DNA from: Amycolatopsis arida
GTDB lineage: Bacteria; Actinomycetota; Actinomycetes; Mycobacteriales; Pseudonocardiaceae
DNA length: 64,000 bases
Direction: 5' to 3'
NCBI RefSeq assembly: GCF_900115565.1
Contig: NZ_FOWW01000011.1
Coordinates: 144,696-208,695 of the forward strand
In this document: piece by piece, positions 18,001 through 26,073 of the stretch
How positions within the stretch are numbered: position 1 is the first letter of the stretch
Layout: the number at the start of each line of letters is the position of its first letter
Program-made: the position numbers and the translations under genes
Notes under the pieces: generated by a model
The model's database searches: none
What the model was told of the DNA's origin: nothing
Seen by the model: the letters and a program-made list of their open reading frames with translations, nothing else

Positions 18001-18761
18001 GAGATCCCCCCGTCGACGTTGAGGGTCTCCCCCGTGACGTAGCGGGACAGGTCGCTGATCAGGAACAGCACGGCTCCGGCGACCTCCTCCGGCCGGCCGA
18101 GGCGGGCCAGCGCCGTCTTGGCCGAGTACCGCTCGGTCATCAGCGTGCGCTGCTCCTCGGTCATCGCGTCCATCGCCTCGGTGGCGATCACTCCGGGGGC
18201 GACGACGTTGACGCGAATCCCGCGTGGACCGAACTCCTTGGCCAGCGACCTGGTCAGGCCGACCAGGGCCGCCTTCGTGGCCGTGTAGTGCGCGCGCAAC
18301 GGAATGCCCGCCTCGGACGAGCGGGAGCCGATGCTGATGATCGAGGCCCCCTCGGTGAGGTGCTTGAGCGATTCCTGGATGACGACGTGCACGGCGGTGA
18401 GGTTGGTGTCGACTATCCGCTGCCATTCCGCGAGCTCGAGCTCGGCATAGGGCACGTGGCTGATGGTGCCCGCGTTGTTGACCACCGCGTCGAGACCGCC
18501 GAGGCGCTCCACGGCGTCGGCGACGAGCTGCCGCGCCTGAGCGGGATCGGAGACGTCGGCCCGCAGCACGTGGTGTTCGCCGCCGGTCTCCTTCAACTCC
18601 ATCGCCAGGCTGTCCACGGCGTCGCTCGGCGTGCGGTAGCAGGTGACGACGTTCGCCCCGGCGCTGGCCGCCGCCAGCACGAGGCCGCGCCCGATGCCAC
18701 GAGCACCTCCGGTGATCAGGACCTTCTTCCCGCGCACCGCGGGAAACACGAGATCTGGCAC
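17997..18761 (-). CDS. Short-chain dehydrogenase, probable polyketide ketoreductase
   Basis: A 254-residue NADPH-dependent SDR. It has the [10 protein letters not shown] nucleotide loop (17-26), NNAG (95-98), and the catalytic Ser146, Tyr159 and Lys163 (GS...HYTATK). It ends in the classic [12 protein letters not shown]. Placement between the aromatase-side genes and the ABM oxygenase suggests reduction of one carbonyl of the polyketide or an early aromatic intermediate, as in pentangular polyphenol pathways. The start GTG 18761 lies 22 bp after the DUF1772 gene. A related SDR with an altered active site lies at 39553-40305. Confidence 0.88.
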   Translation of the reverse strand: MPDLVFPAVRGKKVLITGGARGIGRGLVLAAASAGANVVTCYRTPSDAVDSLAMELKETGGEHHVLRADVSDPAQARQLVADAVERLGGLDAVVNNAGTISHVPYAELELAEWQRIVDTNLTAVHVVIQESLKHLTEGASIISIGSRSSEAGIPLRAHYTATKAALVGLTRSLAKEFGPRGIRVNVVAPGVIATEAMDAMTEEQRTLMTERYSAKTALARLGRPEEVAGAVLFLISDLSRYVTGETLNVDGGIS

Positions 18762-18783
18762 GGTCTTCCTCCAGTGTTGTAGA

Positions 18784-19251
18784 TCAGGATGTTCCGACGA
18801 GCACGGCGGCGCCGGCCGCGGTGAGCAGCAGCGCCGCCACGCCGCACGCGGTGCGCACGGTGTTCCAGCGGCACCAGTCGTCCCGAGGGTCGACGAAGTC
18901 CGCCGGCAGGTTCTCCGGGTCCATCGCGGCCATGCGACGGTTGACGGGGGCGTTGCGCAGCAGCGAGATGACCGACACGGCGGCCGCCCCCACGGCGCCC
19001 GCGCCGAACAGCACGGCGGCGGCGAGCACCGGGGCGACGACGGCCAGGACCACGTCTCCCACCGCGGTCACCACCAGGCAGATCGGCATGAAGGGGTCGT
19101 AGCGCGTGGCGAAGAAGCCGTGGGCGTGCACGTAGCGCTCCAGTGGCAGCGTCCGCAGCAGCGGCATCCCGCCGAGCACGGTCCCGACCAGCACACCCGC
19201 CGACACCCCGCTGGTCGTCAGCACCGTGGCGACGAGCAGTCCGAGCACCAC
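18784..19251 (-). CDS. DUF1772 membrane protein, anthrone-oxygenase-like (copy 2)
   Basis: A 155-residue membrane protein with four hydrophobic helices and the conserved loop [20 protein letters not shown] followed by [11 protein letters not shown]. It is clearly paralogous to the protein at 6533-6988. The family is linked to anthrone oxidation in aromatic polyketide biosynthesis. The start is one of two adjacent GTG codons (19251 or 19248), with GGAGGA just upstream; an overlapping ATG is out of frame. It lies within the PKS operon between the aromatase and ketoreductase, so it probably works on an early ring-closed intermediate. Confidence 0.77.
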   Translation of the reverse strand: MVLGLLVATVLTTSGVSAGVLVGTVLGGMPLLRTLPLERYVHAHGFFATRYDPFMPICLVVTAVGDVVLAVVAPVLAAAVLFGAGAVGAAAVSVISLLRNAPVNRRMAAMDPENLPADFVDPRDDWCRWNTVRTACGVAALLLTAAGAAVLVGTS

Positions 19252-19301
19252 ATCTCCTCCTTCCGGTCAGCCGGCGGCGACACTCGGGGCGGTCGATCCG
19301 G

Positions 19302-19769
19302 TCAGGCGGACCGCCGCATCGCGGCCGCCTCCGCCTCCAGCCGTGACTTGAACAGCGACATCTGGGTGGCCGTGTTCCGGTTGAGCCGCTCCGTCATCCC
19401 GGCGTCGTCGAGGGGCGCCTGCGGCTTCATCTCGAAGTCCTGCACCCAGCGCAGCCGCACGCCGCCGTCTTCCTCCAGGTACTCCCAGAACAGGTGCATG
19501 TACTTGAAGGGGCCGGTCTCGAGCCTCGTCGAGCGGGTCACGTGGGCGGCCTCGTCGAGAATCCGCTCCGACACCCAGCTCCAGGAGACGCCGTTCTCGT
19601 CCGGATGCAACGTCAACCGGAACACGATCCGGTTCCCGTTGGTCTCCAGAACCTCTGCGGCCGCGTACTCGCTGTAGAGCTCGGTCCAGGACTCGATGTC
19701 GTTGGTGCGCTTCCAGACGAAGTCGAGCGGTGCGTCGATGAACACCGAGTTGTCCGTGTGTCCCGCCAC
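19302..19769 (-). CDS. Aromatase/cyclase, single-domain TcmN/WhiE-ORFVI type (SRPBCC fold)
   Basis: A 155-residue START/SRPBCC-fold protein that guides first-ring cyclisation and aromatisation of the ACP-bound poly-beta-ketone. Recognisable parts are TDNSVFIDAPLDFVWKRTND near the N-terminus, ESWTELYSEYAAAEVL, RLRWVQDFEMKPQAPLDD and the C-terminal helix MTERLNRNTATQMSLFKSRL. It is a monodomain form, as in tetracenomycin-like and spore-pigment systems. The GTG start at 19769 lies 1 bp after the ACP gene, giving tight coupling. Confidence 0.92.
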   Translation of the reverse strand: MAGHTDNSVFIDAPLDFVWKRTNDIESWTELYSEYAAAEVLETNGNRIVFRLTLHPDENGVSWSWVSERILDEAAHVTRSTRLETGPFKYMHLFWEYLEEDGGVRLRWVQDFEMKPQAPLDDAGMTERLNRNTATQMSLFKSRLEAEAAAMRRSA

Positions 19770-19770
19770 G

Positions 19771-20031
19771 TCACACCCCCGCCGTGCGCTGCCGCGAGCG
19801 GACGAGGTCCAGGACGTCGCGCGGGGTGGACATCTGGGGCAGGTCGTCCTCGTCGAGGGCGACGCCGTGGGCGCGTTGCACCTGGACCGCGATGTCCAGC
19901 ACCGCGAGCGAGTCGTACCCCAGATCATCGAACGAGGTGTCCAGGAACGGCCCGTCGAGGTCGATCGACTCGTCCTCGCCGGCACTGCGGACCATGATCT
20001 CTCTGAGCTCGTCCGCCGTGAACTGTGTCAT
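19771..20031 (-). CDS. Acyl carrier protein of the type II PKS
   Basis: An 86-residue ACP. The phosphopantetheine site is DLGYDSLAVLD with Ser41. The N-terminal helix FTADELREIMVRSAG and the acidic helix II region are typical of aromatic PKS carriers. The ATG at 20031 overlaps the stop of the chain-length factor (ATGA). It carries the growing chain for KS/CLF and the cyclases. No dedicated phosphopantetheinyl transferase is in the window. Confidence 0.95.
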   Translation of the reverse strand: MTQFTADELREIMVRSAGEDESIDLDGPFLDTSFDDLGYDSLAVLDIAVQVQRAHGVALDEDDLPQMSTPRDVLDLVRSRQRTAGV

Positions 20032-21329
20032 TCGTTCTTCCCTTTCTGCTCGGACTCCGCGGTGACCGGTGCGGAGCCAGGTCCGGATGACCGCAGGACG
20101 ACGGCCGCGGTGAACCCGCCGTAGCCGCGCGCGACCACCAGCGCGGTGTGCAGTGGCCGGCACCGCGGCTCACCCAGCACGATGTCCAGGTCCTCGCAGC
20201 CTGGCGCGAGCTGACTGGTCGCGGCGGTGGCGGGCACCGTGTCGTCCCGCAGCGCCAGCAGCGCGGTGGCCACGTCGAGCGACGAGCCACCGCCGTAGAG
20301 GCGGCCGGTGAGCGTCTTGGGCGCGGTCACCGGTGTCCCGTGTGGACCGAACACCTCCGTGAGTGCCCGCGCCTCCGCGCGGTCGGCCGCGGGCACCCCC
20401 ATCGCGTCGGCGAACACGACGTCGATGTCCGCGGCCTGGATCCCGGCGTCGGCCAACGCCAGCTCGATGACGCGGCGGAGCGCGGGCGGGCGCGGTGAGC
20501 CGGGCGGCGGGTCGAACCCCGCGCCGTAACCGGCCACCGTCCCGTACACCGGGGCACCACGCGCCAGCGCGGAGTCGTAGTCCTCCAGTACGAATATGGC
20601 GCCGCCCTCGCCAGGGAGGTAGCCGGAAGCCTCGGCGTCGAAGGGCGCGTAGGCCTTGGTGGGGTCGGTGGCCTCACTGACCATCCCGTTCGCGATCTGC
20701 GCGGTGAGGCCGTAGGGACACAGCGAGCCGTCGGTCCCGCCCGCGACCACCAGTCCGATCCCCTGGCTCAGCAGCCTGCCGGCCTGCCTGAGGCTCTCCA
20801 GCCCGCCGGCCTGCTCGCAGGCGACCACCCCGCAGGGGCCCCGCATCCCGTGCAGGATCGAGATCTGTCCCGTGGTGGCCGCGTAGAACCAGGCGATCGA
20901 CTGGTAGGCGCCCACGTGGGAGGGCCCGCCGGTGTAGAGCTTGGTCATCTCGTGTTGGCCGAACTCGGTGCCACCGGACGAGCTGGACGTCACCACCGCC
21001 ATCTCGTACTCGGGGCGCCGCGCGGGGTCGACGCCCGCGTCGGCGAGAGCCTGCTGGGCCGCGGTGAGACCGATGTGGGTCCACCGGTCGGTCTGCGGCA
21101 CCAGCCTGCCGGGCACGGTCCCCTTCTCGAAGCCCGGGAGCTCCCCGGCCAGCTGTACCGGATATCCCGAAGGGTCGAACCGAGTGATGCGGCCGATTCC
21201 GCTCTTCCCCGCGAGCACCGAGTCCCAATGCTCCGCTGTGGACAGACCGGTCGGTGCGAGAACACCGATCCCGGTGACGGCCGGACCTTTCGGTCGCGGA
21301 AACGCTGTCACGGCTTTCTCCTTGGCCAT
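20028..21329 (-). CDS. Chain length factor (KS-beta) of the type II PKS
   Basis: A 433-residue ketosynthase-like subunit with the diagnostic replacement of the active-site Cys by Gln (VACEQAGGLESL, Gln173). It dimerises with KS-alpha and sets chain length. The usual KS His positions are also altered, while ASGYLPGEGGA and GGGSSLDVATALLAL retain the fold. The start lies 61 bp after the KS-alpha stop; in most type II PKS operons these two genes overlap, so they are unusually separated here. It has an N-terminal extension of about 14 residues (MAKEKAVTAFPRPK). Confidence 0.95.
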   Translation of the reverse strand: MAKEKAVTAFPRPKGPAVTGIGVLAPTGLSTAEHWDSVLAGKSGIGRITRFDPSGYPVQLAGELPGFEKGTVPGRLVPQTDRWTHIGLTAAQQALADAGVDPARRPEYEMAVVTSSSSGGTEFGQHEMTKLYTGGPSHVGAYQSIAWFYAATTGQISILHGMRGPCGVVACEQAGGLESLRQAGRLLSQGIGLVVAGGTDGSLCPYGLTAQIANGMVSEATDPTKAYAPFDAEASGYLPGEGGAIFVLEDYDSALARGAPVYGTVAGYGAGFDPPPGSPRPPALRRVIELALADAGIQAADIDVVFADAMGVPAADRAEARALTEVFGPHGTPVTAPKTLTGRLYGGGSSLDVATALLALRDDTVPATAATSQLAPGCEDLDIVLGEPRCRPLHTALVVARGYGGFTAAVVLRSSGPGSAPVTAESEQKGKNE

Positions 21330-21390
21330 CGTGTACTGTCACTCGATCGTGCCCGAGCCGGATTCGGCCCCGCTTGAGAAGCGCTGGGGA

Positions 21391-22656
21391 TCAACGCGGC
21401 ACGGGCGTGCGGGTCATCACCAGTGCGCTCTGGAAGCCGCCGAACCCGCTGCCGACACTGAGCACCACGTCCATCGCGTGATCGCGGGCGGTGATCGGCA
21501 CATAGTCGAGATCGCATTCCGGATCGGCGTGGTGCAGGTTCGCCGTCGGCGGCACCACCTGGTGGTGCAGCGCGAGCGCGCACGCCGCGACCTCGATGGA
21601 CCCGATCGCGCCCAGGGAGTGCCCGACCATCGACTTCACCGAGCTCACCGGAATCTCCCAGGCCCGTTGCCCGAGGCTGCGCTTGAACGCCGCGGTCTCG
21701 TGCCGGTCGTTCTGCTTGGTGCCGGATCCGTGGGCGTTGACGTAGTCGACGTCGCCAGGGTCGACCCTGGCCTGGTCCAGCGCCGCCCGGATGGCCTCGG
21801 CCATCTCGCGGCCGTCCGGCTTGAGCCCGGTCATGTGGAAGGCGTTGCTGCGCCCGGCGAATCCGGCGAGGTAGCCGTAGACCCTGGCGCCGCGCCGGTG
21901 GGCGCGCTCCGCGCTCTCCAGCACCATCATCGCCGCCCCCTCACCCAACACGAACCCGTCTCTGGTGGCGTCGAAGGGCCGCGAGGCGTGCTCGGGGTCG
22001 TCGTTGCGTGAGGAGGTGGCGCGGATCGCGTCGAAGCAGGCCGAGGTGATCGGCGACAGGGGCGCGTCGGTGGCGCCGGCGAGCACCACGTCGGCGCTCC
22101 CCTCGGCGACGAGCTGGGCCCCGTGGCCCACCGCGTCGAGGCCCGACGTGCACCCCGTCGAGGTGAGCGACACCGGCCCCTCGGCGCCCACCTGCCATGC
22201 GGTTTCCACCGCCAGTGTGCTGGGCACCATGTACCCGTAGAGGTGCGGCACCGCGTACTCGGAGTCGACCAGCCACTTCCTGCCCCCGTCGGACAGGACG
22301 ACGTACTCCTCCTCCAGTCCGACCGTGCAGCCCACCGCGCTACCCACACTGACCCCGATCCGCTCCGGCGGGATGGCGGGCAGGTCGAGCCCGGCGTCGG
22401 CCACCGCCCCTCTGGCACTGACCACGGCGAACTGGGCGGCCCGATCCATCCGCCGGATCTCCTGCGGGGTGAGCCCGCATGCCTCGGCATCGAAGTCGCA
22501 CTCCGCGGCCATCCGGGAGCGGAACCTCGACGGGTCGAAGGCGGTGATCGGACGGGTCGCGGTGCGACCCGACGACAGCAGGTCCCAGAACGCGTCCTTG
22601 CCGATGCCGCCGGGGGCGACCACGTCGACACCGGTGATCGCTACCGGTCCGGTCAT
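21391..22656 (-). CDS. Ketosynthase alpha (KS-alpha) of the type II PKS
   Basis: A 421-residue ketosynthase that condenses malonyl units into the poly-beta-ketone. Catalytic residues are all visible: Cys169 in [12 protein letters not shown], His309 in VNAHGSGT, Lys341 and His346 in [14 protein letters not shown]. The ATG at 22656 overlaps the cupin gene stop (ATGA). The overall pattern and gene order (cyclase-cupin-KS-CLF-ACP-aromatase) follow spore-pigment and pentangular systems. A phylogeny of this protein would best predict the product class. Confidence 0.97.
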   Translation of the reverse strand: MTGPVAITGVDVVAPGGIGKDAFWDLLSSGRTATRPITAFDPSRFRSRMAAECDFDAEACGLTPQEIRRMDRAAQFAVVSARGAVADAGLDLPAIPPERIGVSVGSAVGCTVGLEEEYVVLSDGGRKWLVDSEYAVPHLYGYMVPSTLAVETAWQVGAEGPVSLTSTGCTSGLDAVGHGAQLVAEGSADVVLAGATDAPLSPITSACFDAIRATSSRNDDPEHASRPFDATRDGFVLGEGAAMMVLESAERAHRRGARVYGYLAGFAGRSNAFHMTGLKPDGREMAEAIRAALDQARVDPGDVDYVNAHGSGTKQNDRHETAAFKRSLGQRAWEIPVSSVKSMVGHSLGAIGSIEVAACALALHHQVVPPTANLHHADPECDLDYVPITARDHAMDVVLSVGSGFGGFQSALVMTRTPVPR

Positions 22657-23117
22657 GGTCCACCGACCGAAGGGCCGGACTCGGCCGGGTTGGGCAACGG
22701 CTCGGTGTCGATGTGACCCAACCGTGGCTCCGGTGCCAGCGGCGACAGGTGGAACACCCCGCGCGCGTTCTCCTCGCCGACGTTGACCAGGCGGTGCCTG
22801 GCCCCGATCGGGACCATGATCGAGTCTCCGGGCTCCAGCCGGTGGACGGCACCGTCGATCGTCATCTCCACGCTGCCGCTGACGAGGTAGAGGAACTCCT
22901 CGGAGTACGGGTGGTAGTGCTCGGCGACGAACTCGTCGGGCGCGAGCTCGAGCATTCCGCCAAATCCGGAGGTCGCCCCGACGGTCTTCGGGCTGAGCAT
23001 GACGCGGATGTCCCCGCCGCGCCGGCGGTTGGCCGCCACCGAGTCGACGTGGACCTTGGTGACGGCGGTCGGCCCGGCAAGCGGCGCGACCGGGCGGTCG
23101 GTGTGCTGTGTACTCAT
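22653..23117 (-). CDS. Cupin-fold polyketide cyclase (TcmJ/WhiE-ORFII/CurC-like)
   Basis: A 154-residue single-domain cupin. The metal-binding motifs are visible: [20 protein letters not shown] (motif 1 with His, His and Glu) and [20 protein letters not shown] (motif 2). Family members assist later ring closures in tetracenomycin and spore-pigment pathways. The ATG start at 23117 lies 7 bp after the TcmI-like gene, and its stop overlaps KS-alpha. Motifs look complete. Confidence 0.9.
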   Translation of the reverse strand: MSTQHTDRPVAPLAGPTAVTKVHVDSVAANRRRGGDIRVMLSPKTVGATSGFGGMLELAPDEFVAEHYHPYSEEFLYLVSGSVEMTIDGAVHRLEPGDSIMVPIGARHRLVNVGEENARGVFHLSPLAPEPRLGHIDTEPLPNPAESGPSVGGP

Positions 23118-23124
23118 CGTGTCC

Positions 23125-23493
23125 TCACTTGCCCAGCTCGGTCGGGCTCGTGCCGTTCGGGCGCTGTACGCCGTCCTGCGGGGTCCAGATGTAGAACGGC
23201 TGCGCCATGGCGTCCTTGGGCTCCCGCCAGTTCGGGTCGTACGGGGTGACGTGCTCGGCCAGCCGTGTGCTGAGCTCCTGGTAGAGCTCGTTGTCGCGCA
23301 CCTTGTAGAGGTTCGGCGTGATGTCCTCGTCCGCCTCCACCAGGTGGAAGTACAGGTTGTGGAACTGCAACAGGGTCCGCCTGGTCACCCCGACCATCCT
23401 CGGCAGGTCGGTCGAGTCGGACTCCGCGAAAAGGTCCGCGATGTGGTTGGCGTGGCCGGGTTTCAGGTTCGCCACGATGAGCGTTCGATGCAC
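23125..23493 (-). CDS. TcmI-family polyketide cyclase
   Basis: A 122-residue ferredoxin-fold cyclase that closes later rings, related to TcmI and WhiE-ORFVII. Conserved stretches are RTLIVANLKPGHANHIADLF, LPRMVGVTRRTLLQFHNLYF, HLVEADEDI and the TPYDPNWREPKDAMAQPFY region. The frame is open to ATG 23505, but that ATG lies upstream of the GGAGGG site (23497-23502), so GTG 23493 (VHRTLIVAN) is the real start and matches family N-termini. It is the first gene of the PKS operon. Confidence 0.9.
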   Translation of the reverse strand: MHRTLIVANLKPGHANHIADLFAESDSTDLPRMVGVTRRTLLQFHNLYFHLVEADEDITPNLYKVRDNELYQELSTRLAEHVTPYDPNWREPKDAMAQPFYIWTPQDGVQRPNGTSPTELGK

Positions 23494-23519
23494 GTTTCCC
23501 TCCATTGACGAGACACGAG

Positions 23520-23530
23520 CGGTGCTTTTC
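23520..23530 (-). promoter_or_regulatory. Shared promoter-proximal element GAAAAGCACCG
   Basis: On the minus strand GAAAAGCACCG lies with its proximal end 27 bases upstream of the chosen GTG of the TcmI-like gene. An identical 11-mer is found at 28217-28227, again 27 bases upstream of the lipoprotein GTG. The equal distance suggests a common -10, transcription-start or operator element. Confidence 0.4.
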
Positions 23531-23541
23531 TGGTTCTCAGG

Positions 23542-23595
23542 CTTCCCGGCTGGACTCGGATGGTGCTGTAGACCGAGTCCAGCGCTTGCGGGAAG
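23542..23595. promoter_or_regulatory. Large hairpin upstream of PKS operon
   Basis: A perfect 11-bp inverted repeat GCTGGACTCGG/CCGAGTCCAGC (23549-23559 and 23573-23583) with a 13-nt loop is extended by CTTCCCG (23542-23548) pairing with CGGGAAG (23589-23595) across a one-sided bulge. Its position just upstream of the operon fits an operator or attenuator; a terminator for SARP read-through is also possible. Confidence 0.5.
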
Positions 23596-23624
23596 CGCGC
23601 GAACGCCTGGCGCGGTGGCCCGAA

Positions 23625-23690
23625 TCAGTTGTCTGGGATCGGTTGCACAAATCAGTTGCCTGACTCAGTTACGTGACTCAGTTGCATGAC
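23625..23690. repeat. Five tandem 13-bp repeats, candidate regulator-binding array
   Basis: Plus-strand units are TCAGTTGTCTGGGA (14 bp), TCGGTTGCACAAA, TCAGTTGCCTGAC, TCAGTTACGTGAC and TCAGTTGCATGAC, head to tail. The core TCAGTTG (CAACTGA on the minus strand) is kept in four of five units apart from one base. The array lies 132-197 bp upstream of the first PKS-operon start. SARP regulators bind direct repeats, though usually at 11-bp spacing, so a SARP or another activator is a plausible ligand. Confidence 0.65.
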
Positions 23691-23816
23691 ACAGCGGCGG
23701 GAACGCGCACACCGAGGAGGACCGCCGGCCGGCCATTCGGGCCAAGGCCGTACGGCCGGCGGAATGGGGACCTCCCGCGCGGGTGTTCCAGAGGGTGCCA
23801 CCGATGCCGGCGCGCC

Positions 23817-25763
23817 TCAGCCCCCTGGCGACTGTGTGCAGCACGGAGCCGCATCCAGCCGGGTGGCGGGATGCCGTCGGTTCAGCAGAACCGCCCTGCC
23901 GGGTAGCGGGTCGGTTGCCGGTTGGAGGTTGAGGACGGGGACGGTCAACCGGAGCAGCCCGTGCAGCCGGTAACGCAGCTCCAGGCTCCCGCACTCCCCG
24001 GAGGTGTGCGGCACGACCAGGTGCTCGGCGACCAGGTCCTCGAGCGCGTCCTCGACGGGAGCGCGGTCAAGGCCGGCGGCCAACGCCACCTCGACCACAC
24101 TGACCGACCGGGACGACATGTCCACCAGCTGCCGGAACACCCGCTGTTGCAGTGCGTGCAGCCGCTGGTAACGAGTGCGGATCTGGTTGATCAGGTTCAT
24201 CTCGGTGCGCCAGAGCTCGATCAGGCTGCGCTCGTCACGGGCCAGCCATGCCTCGATCTCGGCGAGGGTGTAGCGCGGCCGGGCGGCCACCCGGTTGGCC
24301 AGCACCCGCACCGCGACGGGCAGCCACTCGCACTTCTCCACCAGCCGATCGGCCGCCGCGGGGTCCCGGCGGACGCGCTCGGCGCCGGCCACGAGTGCCA
24401 ACAGCTCCACGGCCTCGCGGTGCGCCAGTGGTCCGAGGTCCAGGCGCGCCGACGCGTGCGCCGGATCGACCAGCGCGGTACTGGTGACCAGCACGGTGCT
24501 GCCGTCGGCCGCGGGCAGCAGCGGCGCGAGCTGCGCGGCGTCGGCCACGTCGTCGAGCACCACCAGCATGCGCCGGTCGGCGAGGTAGCTGCGGAAGAGC
24601 TGGCTGCGGTCCTCGGTCGACTCCGGAAGCGCCGAGCTCGCGATCCCGCAGCTGCGCAGGAACGACGCGAGCACCTCGCCCGGGTCGGCGGGCTTGTCGC
24701 TGCTGCCCCTCAGCGATGCCCACAGCTGGCCGTCCGGGAATTGGTCGCGCACCTGGTGTGCCACCCGGATCGCCAGCGCGGTCTTGCCCACCCCTGGCTG
24801 GCCGGTGACCTCGGCCACCGCGTGCCGTCCGGATCCCGACTCCGGCGACACCAGCAGCCTTGCCAGCTCCCGCTGCTCCGTTGCACGCCCCACCAGGTGC
24901 ACGATGTCGGGTGGTAGCTGGGCCGGCACGATCGTCGGTGCGTGAGCGGGCCGCTGCCCGGTCACGGCGGGGGACGCGTCGTCGGCGGCGAGCAGCGACT
25001 GCTGCATTGCCCGCGCCTCGGCGGACGGCTCGATTCCGAGCTCCGCGACCAGGACCTCCCGCAACCGCCGGTACTCCGCCAGCGCGTCCACCCGCCGTCC
25101 GCCCAGGGACAGCGCGCGCATGAACTTCACCGAGAAGTCCTCGTTCGTGGGGTCCTGGGTGACCAGGCCGGCCAGCTCGCTGGCCAGCTCGCGGTGACGG
25201 CCGAGCTGCATGTCGGTGTCGATGCGCAGGCTCAGCGCGCTGCGGTGCATCTCCTCCAACCGTGTCAGGTGCACGTAGAGGTGCCTGCCGGAGACGACGC
25301 CGCCGAGCGCGATGCCCTGCCTGAGCGACAGCGCCTGGCGCAGTGTCCCCGCCGCGGACTCGGTGTCGCCGTTCGCCAGCTGCTCCCGGCCACGGGCGAC
25401 CAACTGCTCGAACTCGCGGACGTCGATCGTGTCGTTGGGCCCCGGCCGGAGCAGGTAGCCCCCGGCCCGGGTGACCAGCAGGGACGCGGGGTCCATGTCG
25501 GACATGTCCTGCTGCCCCGGCAGGTCGGACGTCTCGGACGCCTTGAGGAGCCGGCGCAGTTGGTGGATGTAGGTCTGCAGGGTGGTCAACGCGCTGCGGG
25601 GTGGAGCGTCGCCCCAGAGCTCCTCCACCAACTGGTCGACGTGGGTGACGGCGTCGGCCTGGAGAACCAGCAACGCGAGGACCTGTCTGAGTTTGGGTGC
25701 GGAAGGGGCTATCGACGCTAGCCCCACTGTGACGTCGAACGGACCGAGTAGCCTGAACCTCAT
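23817..25763 (-). CDS. SARP-type pathway activator with NB-ARC ATPase domain
   Basis: A 648-residue AfsR-like regulator. Residues 1-100 form the OmpR-type winged-helix DNA-binding domain (MRFRLLGPFDVTVG, LWGDAPPRSALTTLQTYIHQ), 105-250 the bacterial transcriptional activation domain, and 290-560 an NB-ARC module with P-loop GQPGVGKT (321-328) and a Walker-B-like MLVVLDDVADA. AfsR-type proteins usually continue into TPR repeats; here only a short C-terminal tail of about 90 residues remains. ATG 25763 is preferred over an upstream in-frame ATG because GGAGAGG lies just before it. It probably activates the PKS operon, whose promoter contains direct repeats. Confidence 0.9.
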   Translation of the reverse strand: MRFRLLGPFDVTVGLASIAPSAPKLRQVLALLVLQADAVTHVDQLVEELWGDAPPRSALTTLQTYIHQLRRLLKASETSDLPGQQDMSDMDPASLLVTRAGGYLLRPGPNDTIDVREFEQLVARGREQLANGDTESAAGTLRQALSLRQGIALGGVVSGRHLYVHLTRLEEMHRSALSLRIDTDMQLGRHRELASELAGLVTQDPTNEDFSVKFMRALSLGGRRVDALAEYRRLREVLVAELGIEPSAEARAMQQSLLAADDASPAVTGQRPAHAPTIVPAQLPPDIVHLVGRATEQRELARLLVSPESGSGRHAVAEVTGQPGVGKTALAIRVAHQVRDQFPDGQLWASLRGSSDKPADPGEVLASFLRSCGIASSALPESTEDRSQLFRSYLADRRMLVVLDDVADAAQLAPLLPAADGSTVLVTSTALVDPAHASARLDLGPLAHREAVELLALVAGAERVRRDPAAADRLVEKCEWLPVAVRVLANRVAARPRYTLAEIEAWLARDERSLIELWRTEMNLINQIRTRYQRLHALQQRVFRQLVDMSSRSVSVVEVALAAGLDRAPVEDALEDLVAEHLVVPHTSGECGSLELRYRLHGLLRLTVPVLNLQPATDPLPGRAVLLNRRHPATRLDAAPCCTQSPGG

Positions 25764-26073
25764 CCCGAATTTACCTCTCCCATGTGAACTGACCCGTCTC
25801 ACACCCCGCGCTCGCCGAGGACGATGTTCTCGTTGACCTGCTGGAGGGCAGCACCGTCCGCGGACCGAAGATCCGTCGCCGCGGCCCCGTGGCTGGTGAC
25901 GCGGCCGCTCGGGAACCGTTCAGCCGGTACGAGCGGCAACCACGCGGAAGGCACGTGGGGGACGGCACGCCGCGCTCGGCCGGCCGTTCACGTAACCGGT
26001 CGACGAGCTCCCACCGGGCGTTCTTCCCTGTGCCGAAAGCCGTCTGCGCGAACCTTGGAGTATCGGAAGGGCT
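25764..26073 (-). other. Intergenic region upstream of SARP gene; contains a possible small ORF
   Basis: This 310-bp gap between the SARP start and the methyltransferase stop should hold the SARP promoter. It has one stretch with coding-like composition (25799-25954, listed separately). Other frames are shadow-like. No inverted repeat or clear -10/-35 pair was seen. Confidence 0.4.
25799..25954 (-). CDS. Possible small protein or gene remnant upstream of SARP
   Basis: A minus-strand frame from GTG 25954 to TGA at 25799 encodes 51 residues (begins VPSAWLPLVPAERFPSGR, ends QVNENIVLGERGV). Third-position GC is about 84%, and the second half has a protein-like amphipathic composition. No ribosome-binding site is evident before the GTG, and a stop lies 11 codons upstream in the same frame. 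It could be a short real gene 35 bp ahead of the SARP start or the 3-prime remnant of a lost gene. No family recognised. Confidence 0.3.
   Translation of the reverse strand: MPSAWLPLVPAERFPSGRVTSHGAAATDLRSADGAALQQVNENIVLGERGV

Larger units (their letters stand above)
23494..23816 (-). promoter_or_regulatory. Promoter region of the core PKS operon
   Basis: A 323-bp gap between the SARP gene stop and the first PKS-operon gene. It contains, going away from the start codon, the 11-bp element CGGTGCTTTTC (23520-23530) that also precedes the lipoprotein gene at the same distance, a long hairpin (23542-23595), and five tandem 13-bp repeats (23625-23690). The hairpin could instead be a terminator-like or leader structure. 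No gene was found in the gap. Confidence 0.7.

Noticed and set aside
23494..23816. tRNA or other structured RNA gene in the gap upstream of the PKS operon
   Set aside because: The main hairpin has no cloverleaf context and no T-loop or anticodon features; direct repeats fit a regulatory region better.
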